A stretch of 64,000 bases of DNA. It comes from an uncultured Jannaschia sp. Lineage in GTDB: Bacteria; Pseudomonadota; Alphaproteobacteria; Rhodobacterales; Rhodobacteraceae. Below, piece by piece: positions 26,713-36,006 of this stretch. The number at the start of each line of letters is the position of its first letter. Positions within the stretch are counted from its first letter, which is position 1. The notes under the pieces were generated by a model. That model was not told where the DNA came from. It searched no databases and worked only from the letters and a program-made list of their open reading frames with translations. The stretch is taken from positions 62,001-126,000 of the forward strand of contig NZ_CANLTR010000007.1 in the NCBI RefSeq assembly GCF_947494055.1, read 5' to 3'. The position numbers were made by a program, and so were the translations under genes.

Positions 26713-27615
26713 ATGGACTGGGACAAATTGCGGATCTTCCACGCGGTCGCCGACGCGGGTTCGCTGACACATGCCGGCGACGTCCTGCACCTGTCGCAAT
26801 CGGCGGTCAGCCGGCAGATCCGGGCGCTCGAGGAGAGTCTCGAGACGACGCTGTTTCACCGTCACGCCCGCGGCCTCATCCTGACCGAGCAGGGCGAGTT
26901 GCTGTTCGACGCGACGCAGGCGATGTCGAAGCGGCTCGATGCGGCCTCGGCGCGTATCCGCGACACCGAGGAGGAAGTGTTCGGCAATCTCCGTGTGACG
27001 ACGACGATCGGCTTCGGGTCGATCTGGCTCGCGCCGCGCCTGCAGAAGCTCTACGGCAACTACCCCGATCTCAGCATCGACCTGATGCTGGAGGAGCGGG
27101 TGCTGGACCTGCCGATGCGGGAGGCCGATATCGCCATCCGCATGAAGGAGCCGAGCCAGGCCGACCTCGTGCGCAAGCGGCTCATGGATATCCGCATGCA
27201 GCTCTTCGCCTCCCCGGCCTATATCAAGGCCAACGGCATGCCGCGGCGGATGAAGGATATCTCGGACCACCGCCTCATCTGCCAGGCGCAGGGCGCGACG
27301 CAGGTCAGCGCCGGCGCGATGCTGGTCCGCGAGCTCATGACCTACGACATCAAGCGGACGCTGACGGTGAACAACTATTTCGGCGTCTTGCAGAGCGTGC
27401 TGAGCGATCTCGGCATCGGGGTGCTGCCCGACTACCTCCAGCAGGACTTCCCGCAGCTCGTCCGCGTGCTGCCCGAGGTGGAGTCGAACGAGGTGCCGGT
27501 CTTCCTGGCCTTCCCGGAGGAACTGCGCGGGTCGCGACGGGTGCAGGCGTTCCGGGATTTCGTGGTCGAGGAGGTCGTGGCCTATCGCCGCGCCCGCCAG
27601 ATCGCCGCACAGTAG
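26713..27615 (+). CDS. LysR family transcriptional regulator
   Basis: 300 residues. The N-terminal winged helix-turn-helix is DWDKLRIFHAVADAGSLTHAGDVLHLSQSAVSRQIRALEE. A linker helix and a periplasmic-binding-like effector domain from about residue 90 follow (LRVTTTIGFGSIWLAPRLQKLYGNYPDL). Two ATGs stand at 26710 and 26713; GAGGG at 26701 is best spaced for 26713. This subtype (starting DWDKLR) is common as a single copy in Rhodobacterales. No adjacent divergent metabolic gene reveals its target. Confidence 0.92.
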   Translation: MDWDKLRIFHAVADAGSLTHAGDVLHLSQSAVSRQIRALEESLETTLFHRHARGLILTEQGELLFDATQAMSKRLDAASARIRDTEEEVFGNLRVTTTIGFGSIWLAPRLQKLYGNYPDLSIDLMLEERVLDLPMREADIAIRMKEPSQADLVRKRLMDIRMQLFASPAYIKANGMPRRMKDISDHRLICQAQGATQVSAGAMLVRELMTYDIKRTLTVNNYFGVLQSVLSDLGIGVLPDYLQQDFPQLVRVLPEVESNEVPVFLAFPEELRGSRRVQAFRDFVVEEVVAYRRARQIAAQ

Positions 27616-27752
27616 CTAGAAGCCATGCGCGTCCTGCATGACGGCGTTGCAGAACTGCCTCCTGTTTGAGCCTTGTCGGGTCGGAGCCTGCGGAATAATT
27701 AAGCAATCGAAGGACGCGCTTGCGCGCGGACTTCACCTCCCTGTTGGACTTG

Positions 27753-27779
27753 AGCCGGGCTTGATGCCCGGCTTTTTTT
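27753..27779 (+). terminator. Rho-independent terminator
   Basis: AGCCGGGC (27753-27760) pairs with GCCCGGCT (27766-27773) around TTGAT, followed by seven T (27773-27779). This is the strongest intrinsic terminator in the window. It lies 137 nt past the LysR stop, and its T-run runs into the stop codon of the convergent SLC13 gene. The 27616-27752 interval may carry a small RNA (see findings). Confidence 0.9.
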
Positions 27780-29568
27780 ATTCGCCGAGCGGAAACACGA
27801 TACTGATCATCAGGATCGACGTGATCCCGACGATGATGTTCATCGGCACGCCGATCTTCAGGAAGTCGGTGAAGCGGTAATTGCCCGCGCCGTAGACCAG
27901 CGTGTTCGTCTGGTAGCCGATCGGCGTCGCGAAGCTTGCCGAGGCGGCGAACATCACGGCGACGACGAAGGGCAAGGGCGCGACGCCCAGTTCGGACGCG
28001 AGCGAGATGACGAGGGGGGTGAGCACCACCGCCACCGCGTTGTTCGTGACGATCTCGGTCAGGACGGACGCAACGAGGTAGATCATCGCCAGCGTCAGGA
28101 GCGGCGGCATTCCTTCCAGAAGCGGCGTCAGCCACGTCACCAGAAGCTCCACCGCGCCGGTCTGGTCGAGCCCCGCACCGATCACCAGCATCGCGAAGAT
28201 GAGCACGAGGATCGCCCCGTCGATGGAGCCCCAGGCTTCGTCGGCATCGATACAGCGCAGGACGAGGATGAGCGCGACGCCGATCAGCGCGAGGAGCCCG
28301 ATCGACATGACCCCGAGCGCAGCCATCCCCACGATTCCCAGAAGCGCGAGAATGGCGATCGGCGCCTGCCGCCGCCGGAAGGCGCGTCCCCCGGGGGTCG
28401 TGATCGACACGACGTCGTCCGAGCGGGCCAGCGATTCGAGAGCCGAGGCGCTGCCTTCGAGCAGGAGCTTGTCGGCCGGGCGCAGCCGCACGCTCGACAG
28501 GTCCGCCCCGGCGATGTGCTTGTGGCGGTAGGCGCCGAGCACCCGCACGCCCGAGCGACGGCCGAGCGCGAGGTCGGAGATGCGCTTGCCCATCGTGCCG
28601 TGCGACGGCGTCACGATCGCCTCGACCACGCGGGGCGTCTCGCCCGCCTCCACCTCGACGAAGCGGCGCAGGCCGACGCGCAGGCCGGTCGTCTCCGACA
28701 GCGTGAGGAGCTCCGACGTGGCCGCGACCACGACGACGGCGTCGCCGGGGCGGAGCATCTCCTCCTTGATCCGCTGGCGCTGGATATTGCCGCCACGGCG
28801 CAGTCCCGTCACCCGCACGCCCGGACGACCGAAGGCCGCCATCTCGCCCAGCGGCAGATCGATCTCCTCGAAGGCCGACAGGATCGTGACCTCCGACAGG
28901 TAGGGCAGTTCCGACCCGCTCATGCCGGCATCCGACGAGCCCCGGTCCGGCAGGAGGAATTGCGACAGGACCATCATCACGGTGCCGCCGACCGCCGCGG
29001 TGACGAGGCCGACCGGCGCGATCGCGAAGATCGAGAACCCGGGCATGCCGTTGTCGCGCGCGATGCCATCCACGAGGATGTTCGTCGAGGTGCCGATGAG
29101 GGTGATCGTGCCGCCCAAGATCGCGGCATAGCTGAGCGGGATCAGGAGCCGGGTCGGCGCGAGACCGATGTTTCCGGCGAGCCGGATGACGATGGGAATG
29201 AGGACGAGGACGACGGGCGTGTTGTTGACGAAGGCCGAGGCGAACAGCGTCACGGCGATGAAGAGGCCGATCCCCAGCAGCTTGCTCTTGCGCGCCTGCG
29301 CGATGACGAGATTGGCGATCGCGTCGAGCACCCCCGTCCGGATCAGCGCGCCGGAGACGATGAACATCGCCGCGATGGTGATCGGCGCGGAGTTCGAGAA
29401 CACGCCCATCACCGCGTCCTCGTCCACGAGGCCCAGCACGATGAAAAGCGCCGCCATGCCGGTCGCCGTCACCTCCGGCGGATAGGGTTCGAAGATGAAG
29501 GTGGCGAACAGGACACCGAGCAGGATCAGGGCGAGGATCGGCTCGTTCGCGGCGATGATGTCGGGCAT
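27778..29568 (-). CDS. SLC13 family permease with central TrkA-C domains
   Basis: 596-residue inner-membrane transporter of the DASS/ArsB-like ion transporter superfamily. An N-terminal membrane half (helices around 5-200) contains the inverted-repeat substrate loop VNNTPVVLVLIPIVIRLA and TSTNILVDGI. A cytoplasmic insert of two RCK/TrkA-C domains follows, with a second membrane half carrying TNNAVAVVLTPLVISLA and IGYQTNTLVYGAG. The two Thr/Asn-rich motifs are the usual anion and sodium site, so sulfate or dicarboxylate uptake is likely. ATG 29568 is chosen at MPDIIAANEP; residues upstream look non-coding. Confidence 0.9.
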   Translation of the reverse strand: MPDIIAANEPILALILLGVLFATFIFEPYPPEVTATGMAALFIVLGLVDEDAVMGVFSNSAPITIAAMFIVSGALIRTGVLDAIANLVIAQARKSKLLGIGLFIAVTLFASAFVNNTPVVLVLIPIVIRLAGNIGLAPTRLLIPLSYAAILGGTITLIGTSTNILVDGIARDNGMPGFSIFAIAPVGLVTAAVGGTVMMVLSQFLLPDRGSSDAGMSGSELPYLSEVTILSAFEEIDLPLGEMAAFGRPGVRVTGLRRGGNIQRQRIKEEMLRPGDAVVVVAATSELLTLSETTGLRVGLRRFVEVEAGETPRVVEAIVTPSHGTMGKRISDLALGRRSGVRVLGAYRHKHIAGADLSSVRLRPADKLLLEGSASALESLARSDDVVSITTPGGRAFRRRQAPIAILALLGIVGMAALGVMSIGLLALIGVALILVLRCIDADEAWGSIDGAILVLIFAMLVIGAGLDQTGAVELLVTWLTPLLEGMPPLLTLAMIYLVASVLTEIVTNNAVAVVLTPLVISLASELGVAPLPFVVAVMFAASASFATPIGYQTNTLVYGAGNYRFTDFLKIGVPMNIIVGITSILMISIVFPLGE

Positions 29569-29692
29569 GGGGCCGCGGCTCCGGCAGGGGCGGGGGACGG
29601 TCCATGATGGCCGCGTCGGACCCGCGCTGCCGAGCATCACTCACTGCACCGGGCTCCGTCGTCAAGCGGGCACCGGTACGCAGAGCGCCGCA

Positions 29693-30118
29693 CTACCCCG
29701 CTTCGGCGGCGGCCACTTCGCGGATGCGGCGGACCATCGCGCGCAACCCGTTCGAGCGCTGCGACGAAAGGTGATCGTCGAGCCCGAGCCGCGCGAGCTC
29801 CGCCGGCGCGTCCACGGCCCCCACCTGCGCGAGCGTGAGACCGCCGTAGAGGTCGTGCAGGATCGCGATGAGGCCCTGAACGATCATCGCATCGCTCTCA
29901 CCGGCGAAATCGAATCGTGCCGCGCCGCCCCCGCCCTCGATCCGGGGATGCAGCCAGACCTGGCTGGCGCAGCCCTCCACCTTCGTCGCCGGGACCTTCA
30001 ACGCGTCGTCGAGGCGCGGAAAGGCCCGGCCCATCTCGATCACGTGGCGGTAGCGATCTTCCCAGTCGTCGAGAAACTCGAAGGTCTCGACCAGATCCTC
30101 GAAACGTTCCTGTGCCAT
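29693..30118 (-). CDS. sufE: SufE family cysteine desulfurase partner
   Basis: 141 residues. SufE accepts persulfide sulfur from the SufS cysteine desulfurase and stimulates Fe-S cluster assembly. The acceptor cysteine is in VEGCASQVWLHP (about residue 50), preceded by the expected DWEDRYRHVIEMGRAFP and followed by DFAGESDAMIVQGLIAILHDLYGG. No other suf gene is nearby. Confidence 0.93.
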   Translation of the reverse strand: MAQERFEDLVETFEFLDDWEDRYRHVIEMGRAFPRLDDALKVPATKVEGCASQVWLHPRIEGGGGAARFDFAGESDAMIVQGLIAILHDLYGGLTLAQVGAVDAPAELARLGLDDHLSSQRSNGLRAMVRRIREVAAAEAG

Positions 30119-30234
30119 GCGCGTCCCTTCCTACGGTCCGTTGAGCTAGGGTCCGGCGCCGCGAAGATCCAGCCCGCTTCCCAAACATGGCCGGATCGGC
30201 TAGCCCCGTCCCCGGACGACGGGAGAGTGCGGGC

Positions 30235-30690
30235 ATGGACGGACGGGTGCGGATCGGGGCGGCGTTGCTCGGCCTCGCGGCGACGCTGACGGCCTGCGGC
30301 AGTTCCGAACGGGTCAGCCCGATGCGCATCCTCGACTCGCCACGCGACGTCGCGATCCGTGACGCGCTCGCCGCCTCGGATCGGCCGAACGTCGCGCAGG
30401 TCGTATCGCTGTCCGCCGCGCCGACGCCGTCCGGGCTCATCGTCTCGGCGATCGGCCTGCCGCCGACCCAGGGCTACTGGGAAGCGGAGCTGATCGAGGT
30501 GCCGGACGCGGATCCGGCGGCGCTCGTCCTCGACTTCAAGCTCCTGGCACCGCTCGCGACCGAACCGGTGGGCACGCAGCGCTCCCGCGAGGTCCTCGCC
30601 GGCCGCTATTTCTCGCGGCAGGATCTCGCCGGGGTGCGCAGTATCGTGGTCCGGGGCGAGACCAACAGCCGCAGTGTCACCCGGCAATAG
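30235..30690 (+). CDS. Hypothetical lipoprotein
   Basis: 151 residues from ATG 30235 (GGGAGAG 7 nt before it). The signal peptide ends in the lipobox LTAC (LLGLAATLTACGSS), so it should be lipid-anchored. The mature part, with SPRDVAIRDALAASDRPNVAQVVSL and TQGYWEAELIEV, has a small beta-rich look. Conserved family not identified. It is divergent from sufE. Confidence 0.78.
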   Translation: MDGRVRIGAALLGLAATLTACGSSERVSPMRILDSPRDVAIRDALAASDRPNVAQVVSLSAAPTPSGLIVSAIGLPPTQGYWEAELIEVPDADPAALVLDFKLLAPLATEPVGTQRSREVLAGRYFSRQDLAGVRSIVVRGETNSRSVTRQ

Positions 30691-30792
30691 CCCTGCCCGG
30701 CTGCGCGCCGCCGGCTCCGGCGCAGCTTCGGCCGGCGGCGTGAACGATAAGCCGGGTCCGGCGTTGGACGGCAGACGCGCAACGGGGGCGAC

Positions 30793-31365
30793 ATGGCGAG
30801 ACTGATGGACATCGTATCGACGCTCGAGGGTGCGGGGAACGATTCGGACGACGTCACGCTCGGGGAGATCAACGACCAGATCGGGCATCGCGGCACGGCG
30901 GCGCTTCTGGGGATCCCGGCAGCGCTCGAGCTGACGCCCATCGGTGGCATCCCGGGCGTGCCGACAATCATCGCCCTGATCATCGCGCTTTTCGCCGTGC
31001 AGATCCTGTTCGGACGCGAGGACATGTGGCTGCCCGGTTTTCTCGAGAACCGTTCGGTCTCGAAGCAGAAGCTTCACACGTCGCTGGACAAGCTCCGCCC
31101 CGCCGCCAAGTGGTCCGACCGCCATCTGGGCGATCACCTGTCGATCCTCGTCCACGCGCCCGCGACCCGGATCGTGGCGTTGGCCATCATCCTGTTGTGC
31201 TGCACGATCCCGCCGCTCGAACTCCTGCCCTTCGCTTCCTCGATCCCGAGCGGAACGATCGTTCTCTTCTCGCTCGGGCTCCTGACCCGCGACGGACGCG
31301 TCATGGCGCTGGCCTGGCTCGCCTTCATCGCTGCGCTGTGGGGGATCTGGGCGCTCTGGCCCTAG
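30793..31365 (+). CDS. exoD: ExoD family membrane protein
   Basis: 190 residues matching the exopolysaccharide synthesis ExoD family: LGEINDQIGHRGTAALLGIPAALELTPIGGIPGVPTIIALIIALFAVQILFG, then four or so hydrophobic segments. ExoD affects succinoglycan production and alkali tolerance in Sinorhizobium; its biochemical role is unknown. Its TAG stop overlaps the stop of the convergent hydrolase gene. Confidence 0.87.
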   Translation: MARLMDIVSTLEGAGNDSDDVTLGEINDQIGHRGTAALLGIPAALELTPIGGIPGVPTIIALIIALFAVQILFGREDMWLPGFLENRSVSKQKLHTSLDKLRPAAKWSDRHLGDHLSILVHAPATRIVALAIILLCCTIPPLELLPFASSIPSGTIVLFSLGLLTRDGRVMALAWLAFIAALWGIWALWP

Positions 31366-32102
31366 ACCCGCGCGAGCACGTCCATCACCGCCTCGCGGAT
31401 CAGGGCGAGCTCCTCGGGGCCGGAGAAGCGATGGTCCGCCCCCTTCACCAGCGTCAGCCGGATGTCCTTGCCCGAAGCATGGGCGATCAGCCGCGTCGCC
31501 GTCTCCGTCGGGACGGCCTCGTCCGCCGTGCCCTGGAGCATCCGCACCGGCATTCCGAGATCCAGCGGCGTGCGCAGCACCAGCCGGTCCCGCGCCTCCT
31601 CGATCAGATGGCGCGTGATCACGTAGGGCTCGCCGTAATCGGACGGCACGGTCACGCGCCCGCGCGTCATCAGCGTCAGCCGCTCCGCCTCCGAGAAGTC
31701 CGCCCAGTAGCCGTCCTCGGTGAAGTCGGGCGCCGCGGCGATCGTGACGAGGCCCGCGACGCGCTCCGGCCGGTCGCGCGCGATCAGGAGCGCGATCCAG
31801 CCACCCATGCTCGAGCCGACGAGGATCTGCGGTCCCTCCGTCGCCGCCTCGATCACCGTCAGCGCGTCGGCGTACCAGTCGCCGATGCTGCCGCCCTCGA
31901 AGGTGCCCCCGGACTGTCCGTGCCCGGAATAGTCCAGCCGCAGGAACGCCCGCCCCGACGCGCGCGCCCAATCCTCCAGCGCCACGGCCTTGGTGCCGGT
32001 CATGTCGGACCGGAAGCCGCCGAGAAACACGACGCCCGGCCCCCGCCCCGCCATCGCGTGGTAGGCGAGCCTGTGTCCGGCGCGGGTGATCGTCTGGGGC
32101 AT
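31362..32102 (-). CDS. Alpha/beta hydrolase
   Basis: 246-residue soluble hydrolase. Nucleophile elbow GSSMGG in ILVGSSMGGWIALLIARDRPERV (about residue 94), oxyanion segment VVFLGGFRSDMTGTKA, late Asp in MLQGTADEAVPTETA and His in VKGADHRFSGPEE. This is a complete Ser-Asp-His set of the palmitoyl-protein-thioesterase-like (ABHD10-like) type. ATG 32102 is at MPQTITRAG. Substrate unknown. Confidence 0.88.
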   Translation of the reverse strand: MPQTITRAGHRLAYHAMAGRGPGVVFLGGFRSDMTGTKAVALEDWARASGRAFLRLDYSGHGQSGGTFEGGSIGDWYADALTVIEAATEGPQILVGSSMGGWIALLIARDRPERVAGLVTIAAAPDFTEDGYWADFSEAERLTLMTRGRVTVPSDYGEPYVITRHLIEEARDRLVLRTPLDLGMPVRMLQGTADEAVPTETATRLIAHASGKDIRLTLVKGADHRFSGPEELALIREAVMDVLARV

Positions 32103-32220
32103 GGAACGTCTCCGGGTTCGGGCTTCGCCCTCTGCTAGGCGGAACGGCATCGTGGCGCAAATGCCGCAGAACCCGCGGGCGCCGGCGCGCGTTCCGTCAC
32201 AGCAACCACAGGAGATCATC

Positions 32221-32436
32221 ATGACCGATCGCGACGCCCCCCAGCAGCCGATCCCGGAGCGCAACCATGCCCCCGGCGACCCCAAGGAGAACGCCTACGG
32301 CGAGAGCGAGGCCCAGCCGTCGGCCGAGGGCGGCAAGACCAAATACGACAAGCCGTCCGAAGGGTCCGAAGACTTCTCCATCGACGAGGATCGCGACAAG
32401 CGCATCCGCGGCAACGAGGCGCCGAAGGACACCTGA
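32221..32436 (+). CDS. Small hydrophilic hypothetical protein
   Basis: 71 residues, rich in Pro, Asp, Glu, Lys and Gly, with no hydrophobic segment: a disordered, hydrophilin-like composition (GDPKENAYGESEAQPSAEGGKTKYDK, SIDEDRDKRIRGNEAPKD). ATG 32221 has a strong AGGAG site. It lies between two minus-strand genes and is divergent from the hydrolase. A stress-protective role is a guess from composition alone. Confidence 0.65.
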   Translation: MTDRDAPQQPIPERNHAPGDPKENAYGESEAQPSAEGGKTKYDKPSEGSEDFSIDEDRDKRIRGNEAPKDT

Positions 32437-32461
32437 TTCACGGCGGCCGACCTCGCGCGGG

Positions 32462-33418
32462 TCACGAAGCGCGGCTCTGCTCGCGCTCCGCGACCACCCG
32501 CGCGAGGCGCCGGATCCGCAGGGCGCGATTGAGCTCGCCCCCGAAGATCAGGACGAGCGCGGCAAGGTACAGGAAATACATCGTCGCGATGATGCCCGCC
32601 AGACCGGCATAGTAGCTCGCGTAGCTCGCGAAGTGGCTCACGTAGAATGAGAACGCGATGGCGAGGATCGTCCAGGCGGCGGTGGTGAAGATGACGCCCG
32701 GCCAGATGTTCTGGAACTTGGTCCGGCGTGCCGGCAGGAAGACATGCGCGGCGAACAGCGTCGCGATGAGGATGAAGGCGGCCACCGGATAGCGCACCAG
32801 TCGAACGGTGACCGAGGCCGGGTCGAAACCGGGCATCAGCGTGTGCAGCCACGATCCGGCGCGGGGCGCGAGAACCAGCATGTAACCGATCAGAACGAGC
32901 ACGAAGCTCACGAGGAGCACGACCGCGGCCATCACCGAGTAGAGCACGATGACCGACCGCGTCTCGCGGATGCCGTAGGCGCGGTTCAGGCCGATCCGCA
33001 CCCCGTCGACGCCACCCACCGCGAACCAGATCGTCAACAGGATGCCGAGGCTGAGGACGCCGCTCCGCTGCACGGTCATCACCTGCTCGACCTCCGAGAC
33101 GATCGGCTCGACCAACGTCGGCGGAACGATGGCGATCAGGAAGTCGATCAGCCCGTCCGCCATCGACCGGTCCCCGACGAAGGCGGTAAGCGAGCTCGTG
33201 AAGATCAGGAACGGAAAGATCGCGAGGAGCGCGCGGAACGCGACGTTCCCCGCCAGCCCGAACGCATCGTCGCTCCACAGCCGGAGCGCCGCCTCGCGCA
33301 GGACGCCGCGGACGACATAGAGGCCGCGGCCGTGGAGAAGGTCGTCCGGCCGGGCGCTGACGACACCGTGGGTGAGGACGGCATCGCGGCCCATCTCATC
33401 ATCCGACGATCCGTCCAT
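32462..33418 (-). CDS. YihY/BrkB family membrane protein
   Basis: 318 residues with six hydrophobic segments and the family pattern: DAFGLAGNVAFRALLAIFPFLIFTSSL near the start, VGGVDGVRIGLNRAYGIRETRSVIVLYSVMAAVVLL, and WPGVIFTTAAWTILAIAFSFYVSHFASYASYYAGLAGIIATMYFLYLAALVLIFGGELN. Formerly mislabelled RNase BN; function remains unclear. A 150 nt gap to rlmE shows nothing recognisable. Confidence 0.9.
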   Translation of the reverse strand: MDGSSDDEMGRDAVLTHGVVSARPDDLLHGRGLYVVRGVLREAALRLWSDDAFGLAGNVAFRALLAIFPFLIFTSSLTAFVGDRSMADGLIDFLIAIVPPTLVEPIVSEVEQVMTVQRSGVLSLGILLTIWFAVGGVDGVRIGLNRAYGIRETRSVIVLYSVMAAVVLLVSFVLVLIGYMLVLAPRAGSWLHTLMPGFDPASVTVRLVRYPVAAFILIATLFAAHVFLPARRTKFQNIWPGVIFTTAAWTILAIAFSFYVSHFASYASYYAGLAGIIATMYFLYLAALVLIFGGELNRALRIRRLARVVAEREQSRAS

Positions 33419-33568
33419 GCCAAGACCCTTGCTAGTCCCGGTGCATCCACGCCGCGCAGGTGCGGACCCCGTCCGTCACCGTAGACGCTGCGACCCGGCC
33501 GCGCCAGCCTCGGCGGGGTCACGGGCCGGAGGCGGTGCTGATGGGCCGCAGCGAACCCGCATCGCCCG

Positions 33569-34279
33569 TCAGCCGCGGAAGCCCTGCGCCACGACGAACT
33601 TCTCCGAGGAATCCGACCGGCTCGCCCCGGGCTTCACGTTGGCGACCTTCTCGAACCGCTGCTTGAGGCGCTTCTGCAACTCCCCTTCGGCCCCGCCGGC
33701 CAGCACCTTCGCCACGAAGGCCCCGCCGGGCGCGAGCACGTCGAAGGCCAGCTCCGCCGCCGCCTCGCAAAGCGCGATGATCCGCAGGTGATCGGTCTGT
33801 TTGTGACCCGAGCTCGACGCCGCCATGTCGGACATCACCACGTCGGCGGGGCCGCCGAGCCAGCCCTTGATCGCCGCATCGGCGTCGTCGGACAGGAAGT
33901 CGAGCTGGTGTATCTCGGCACCCGACACCGCATCGACCTCCTGAAGGTCGATGCCGATGAGGCGCCCCTGCGCCTTCTTCGCGTTCGATCCGTCCGCGTT
34001 GACGCGCGGCGCCGCCACCTGCAACCAGCCGCCCGGCGCGCAGCCGAGATCGACGACCCGCGCGCCGGGCACGAGGAAGCCGTATCTGTCGTCGAGTTCC
34101 ATGATCTTGTAGGCCGCCCGGCCGCGATAACCCTCCGCCCGGGCGCGCTGCACGTAGGGATCGTTCAACTGTCGCTCGAGCCAGAGCTTCGAGGACAACC
34201 TGCGCCCCCGCGCCGTCTTGACCTTGACCGTCAGATCGCGCCGGCCGCGGCCGGAGGTATTGGTGGGCTTCTTGACCAT
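33569..34279 (-). CDS. rlmE: 23S rRNA 2'-O-ribose methyltransferase RlmE
   Basis: SAM-dependent methylation of U2552 in 23S rRNA (FtsJ/RrmJ family), important for 50S maturation. 236 residues. K of SRAAYK-like [21 protein letters not shown]-binding [15 protein letters not shown], catalytic Asp in [19 protein letters not shown], Lys in [12 protein letters not shown] and Glu near the end give the K-D-K-E tetrad. ATG 34279 opens with a basic Ser/Thr/Arg tail. It is 37 nt downstream of ppx. Confidence 0.95.
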   Translation of the reverse strand: MVKKPTNTSGRGRRDLTVKVKTARGRRLSSKLWLERQLNDPYVQRARAEGYRGRAAYKIMELDDRYGFLVPGARVVDLGCAPGGWLQVAAPRVNADGSNAKKAQGRLIGIDLQEVDAVSGAEIHQLDFLSDDADAAIKGWLGGPADVVMSDMAASSSGHKQTDHLRIIALCEAAAELAFDVLAPGGAFVAKVLAGGAEGELQKRLKQRFEKVANVKPGASRSDSSEKFVVAQGFRG

Positions 34280-34316
34280 GACCGGGCAGATAGGCGGACC
34301 GGGCGGACTTGGAAAG

Positions 34317-35477
34317 TCAGAACGGCCCGTCGTCCAGCACGCCGTCCGCCGACATCTGCGCATAGAGCAGCCCCTCGCGCAGACCCCGGTCGGCCGCGGA
34401 CAGCCGGTCCGTGGGCCAGACGCGCAAGAGCGCCTGCAGGATCGCAGCGCCCGACATGATGAGGCTGTGCCGGTCGCGCCCGATCCGCGGATCGAGGCGC
34501 CGCCCGTCGGGGCCCTGCGCGAGATAGCCGCGGATCACGCGGTCGATCTGCTGCGAGGTCATGCGCAATCCGTCGACCTTGTTGCGGTCGTAGCGGCGCA
34601 GGTTCAGATGCGTCGCCGCCACGGTGGTGACGGTGCCCGACGTGCCGATGATCTGGAATCCCGGATCGACCGCACCCTCGGCATCGGCATAGGGCGAAAA
34701 CTCCGCCAGGCATTCCTCGAAATGCCAGGACATCAGCGCGAAGCGCGCGGCGTCGTCGGTCACGTCGCGGAACTGGTCCTTCAGCGTGGCGACGCCCAGC
34801 GGGATCGAGATCCAGTCCACCACCTTGGCGCGCGGGAACGGATCGTCGCGCGTCCCCTCGAATCCGGCATGGAGCCGCATGATCGCCCGCGCCCGGTCGT
34901 GGCGCGGCACACGCGTCAGGTCGATCCAGACGAGCTCGGTGGAGCCGCCGCCGATATCGACGACGAGGAGCTGCTCGGTCTTGGCGGAGACGAGCGGCGC
35001 GCAGGAGACGACGGCCAGCCGCGCCTCTTCCTCCGGCTTGATGATCTCGAGCGGCAGTTCGGTCTCGCGCTCCACCAGCCGGATGAACTCGGCGGCGTTG
35101 GTCGCCCGCCGGCAGGCCTCCGTCGCCACCAGCCGCATGCGACGGACGTCGTGCATCTCGAGCTTGCGGCGACAGATCTTCAGCGCGCCGATGGTGCGCG
35201 CCATCGAGGCGCGACTCAGCCGCCCCGAGGTCTCGAGCCCGTTGCCGAGCTGCACCGACTTCGAGAAGCTGTCGACCACGTGCAGCAACGCGCCCTTCGG
35301 CTGCGCGATCAGCATCCGGCACGAATTGGTGCCGAGATCGAGCGCGGCGTAAAGCTCCGCGGGGTCGGGCCGTTCCGGAACGCGAACGGCAGCATGTGAA
35401 GGCCGGACCGTGGGCCCGGTGGCGCGCAGGGCGCCAGCGACGGGCCCGGACACGTCCGTCCGGTCGTCCGGTGGCAT
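34317..35477 (-). CDS. Ppx/GppA family phosphatase
   Basis: 386 residues of the exopolyphosphatase / pppGpp phosphohydrolase family (ASKHA fold). Phosphate loop [17 protein letters not shown], second loop [17 protein letters not shown], and [18 protein letters not shown]. The short length fits the single-domain alphaproteobacterial form rather than full E. coli Ppx. An N-terminal 35-residue extension is unconserved. ATG 35477 is preceded by GGAGG. Co-directional with rlmE, a pairing often seen in this order. Confidence 0.92.
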   Translation of the reverse strand: MPPDDRTDVSGPVAGALRATGPTVRPSHAAVRVPERPDPAELYAALDLGTNSCRMLIAQPKGALLHVVDSFSKSVQLGNGLETSGRLSRASMARTIGALKICRRKLEMHDVRRMRLVATEACRRATNAAEFIRLVERETELPLEIIKPEEEARLAVVSCAPLVSAKTEQLLVVDIGGGSTELVWIDLTRVPRHDRARAIMRLHAGFEGTRDDPFPRAKVVDWISIPLGVATLKDQFRDVTDDAARFALMSWHFEECLAEFSPYADAEGAVDPGFQIIGTSGTVTTVAATHLNLRRYDRNKVDGLRMTSQQIDRVIRGYLAQGPDGRRLDPRIGRDRHSLIMSGAAILQALLRVWPTDRLSAADRGLREGLLYAQMSADGVLDDGPF

Positions 35478-35541
35478 TCTCGCCTCCGTATGTAAGGTTA
35501 ATGACACCCTAGCCCCCGGATGGCCGGTTCGACAAGTATTC

Positions 35542-35558
35542 TTCATCTCCGAGATGAA
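35542..35558. promoter_or_regulatory. 17 bp palindrome upstream of the one-carbon operon
   Basis: TTCATCTCCGAGATGAA: perfect 7 bp arms around CCG, in the 229 bp divergent gap between ppx and the PF13769-metF operon. Size and symmetry suit a dimeric repressor site. I cannot assign the regulator. Confidence 0.4.
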
Positions 35559-35706
35559 ACCTGCGATCTTGCCGCCCCCTCGCCATGCGGTCGCGCCGGG
35601 GCTATGAAGGGCGATGTCGCCATCGGGCGGCACGACGTCGAAATCCGTCGCAAGTGCGACGCCCCCGCCCCATATAGCGGGCGGGACGCGAGAGGGCGGA
35701 GGCATC

Positions 35707-36006
35707 ATGGCGCAGATCACGGTCGTCTATTGGCGGGACATTCCCGCGCAGGTCATCGCGGGCTCCGGCCGGCGGGCGGCGAAGGTGCCGCTGTCCGAGC
35801 GGTTCGAGCAGGCCATCGACCGTGCGGCGATGAAGGCCGGCGCGTCCGAGACCGATGCCTATCTCGCCGACTGGCGCAAGGTGCCCGACGGCGAGGCCGA
35901 GGGCGACGGGGCGGAGGCCGCAGCCGCCCGCGCCGCCGCGCTCGAGGCCGAATGGACGCCCGACCGCCTGCGCGCCGCGGCACTGGCCGGGGGCGTGGAA
36001 GCATGA
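35707..36006 (+). CDS. PF13769 'virulence factor' family protein
   Basis: 99 residues: AQITVVYWRDIPAQVIAGSGRRAAKVPLSERFEQAIDRAAMKAGASETDAYLADWRKV. This is the alphaproteobacterial family named virulence factor, almost always found next to a methylenetetrahydrofolate reductase and corrinoid methyltransferase genes. It overlaps metF by 4 nt (ATGA). No catalytic motif seen. The name is misleading: context points to a small accessory of corrinoid one-carbon transfer. Confidence 0.8.
   Translation: MAQITVVYWRDIPAQVIAGSGRRAAKVPLSERFEQAIDRAAMKAGASETDAYLADWRKVPDGEAEGDGAEAAAARAAALEAEWTPDRLRAAALAGGVEA

Noticed and set aside
26646-27641. 331-codon open frame overlapping the LysR gene
   Set aside because: Arg/Pro/Gly-rich translation without any recognisable motif; it is the GC-rich shadow of the LysR coding frame.
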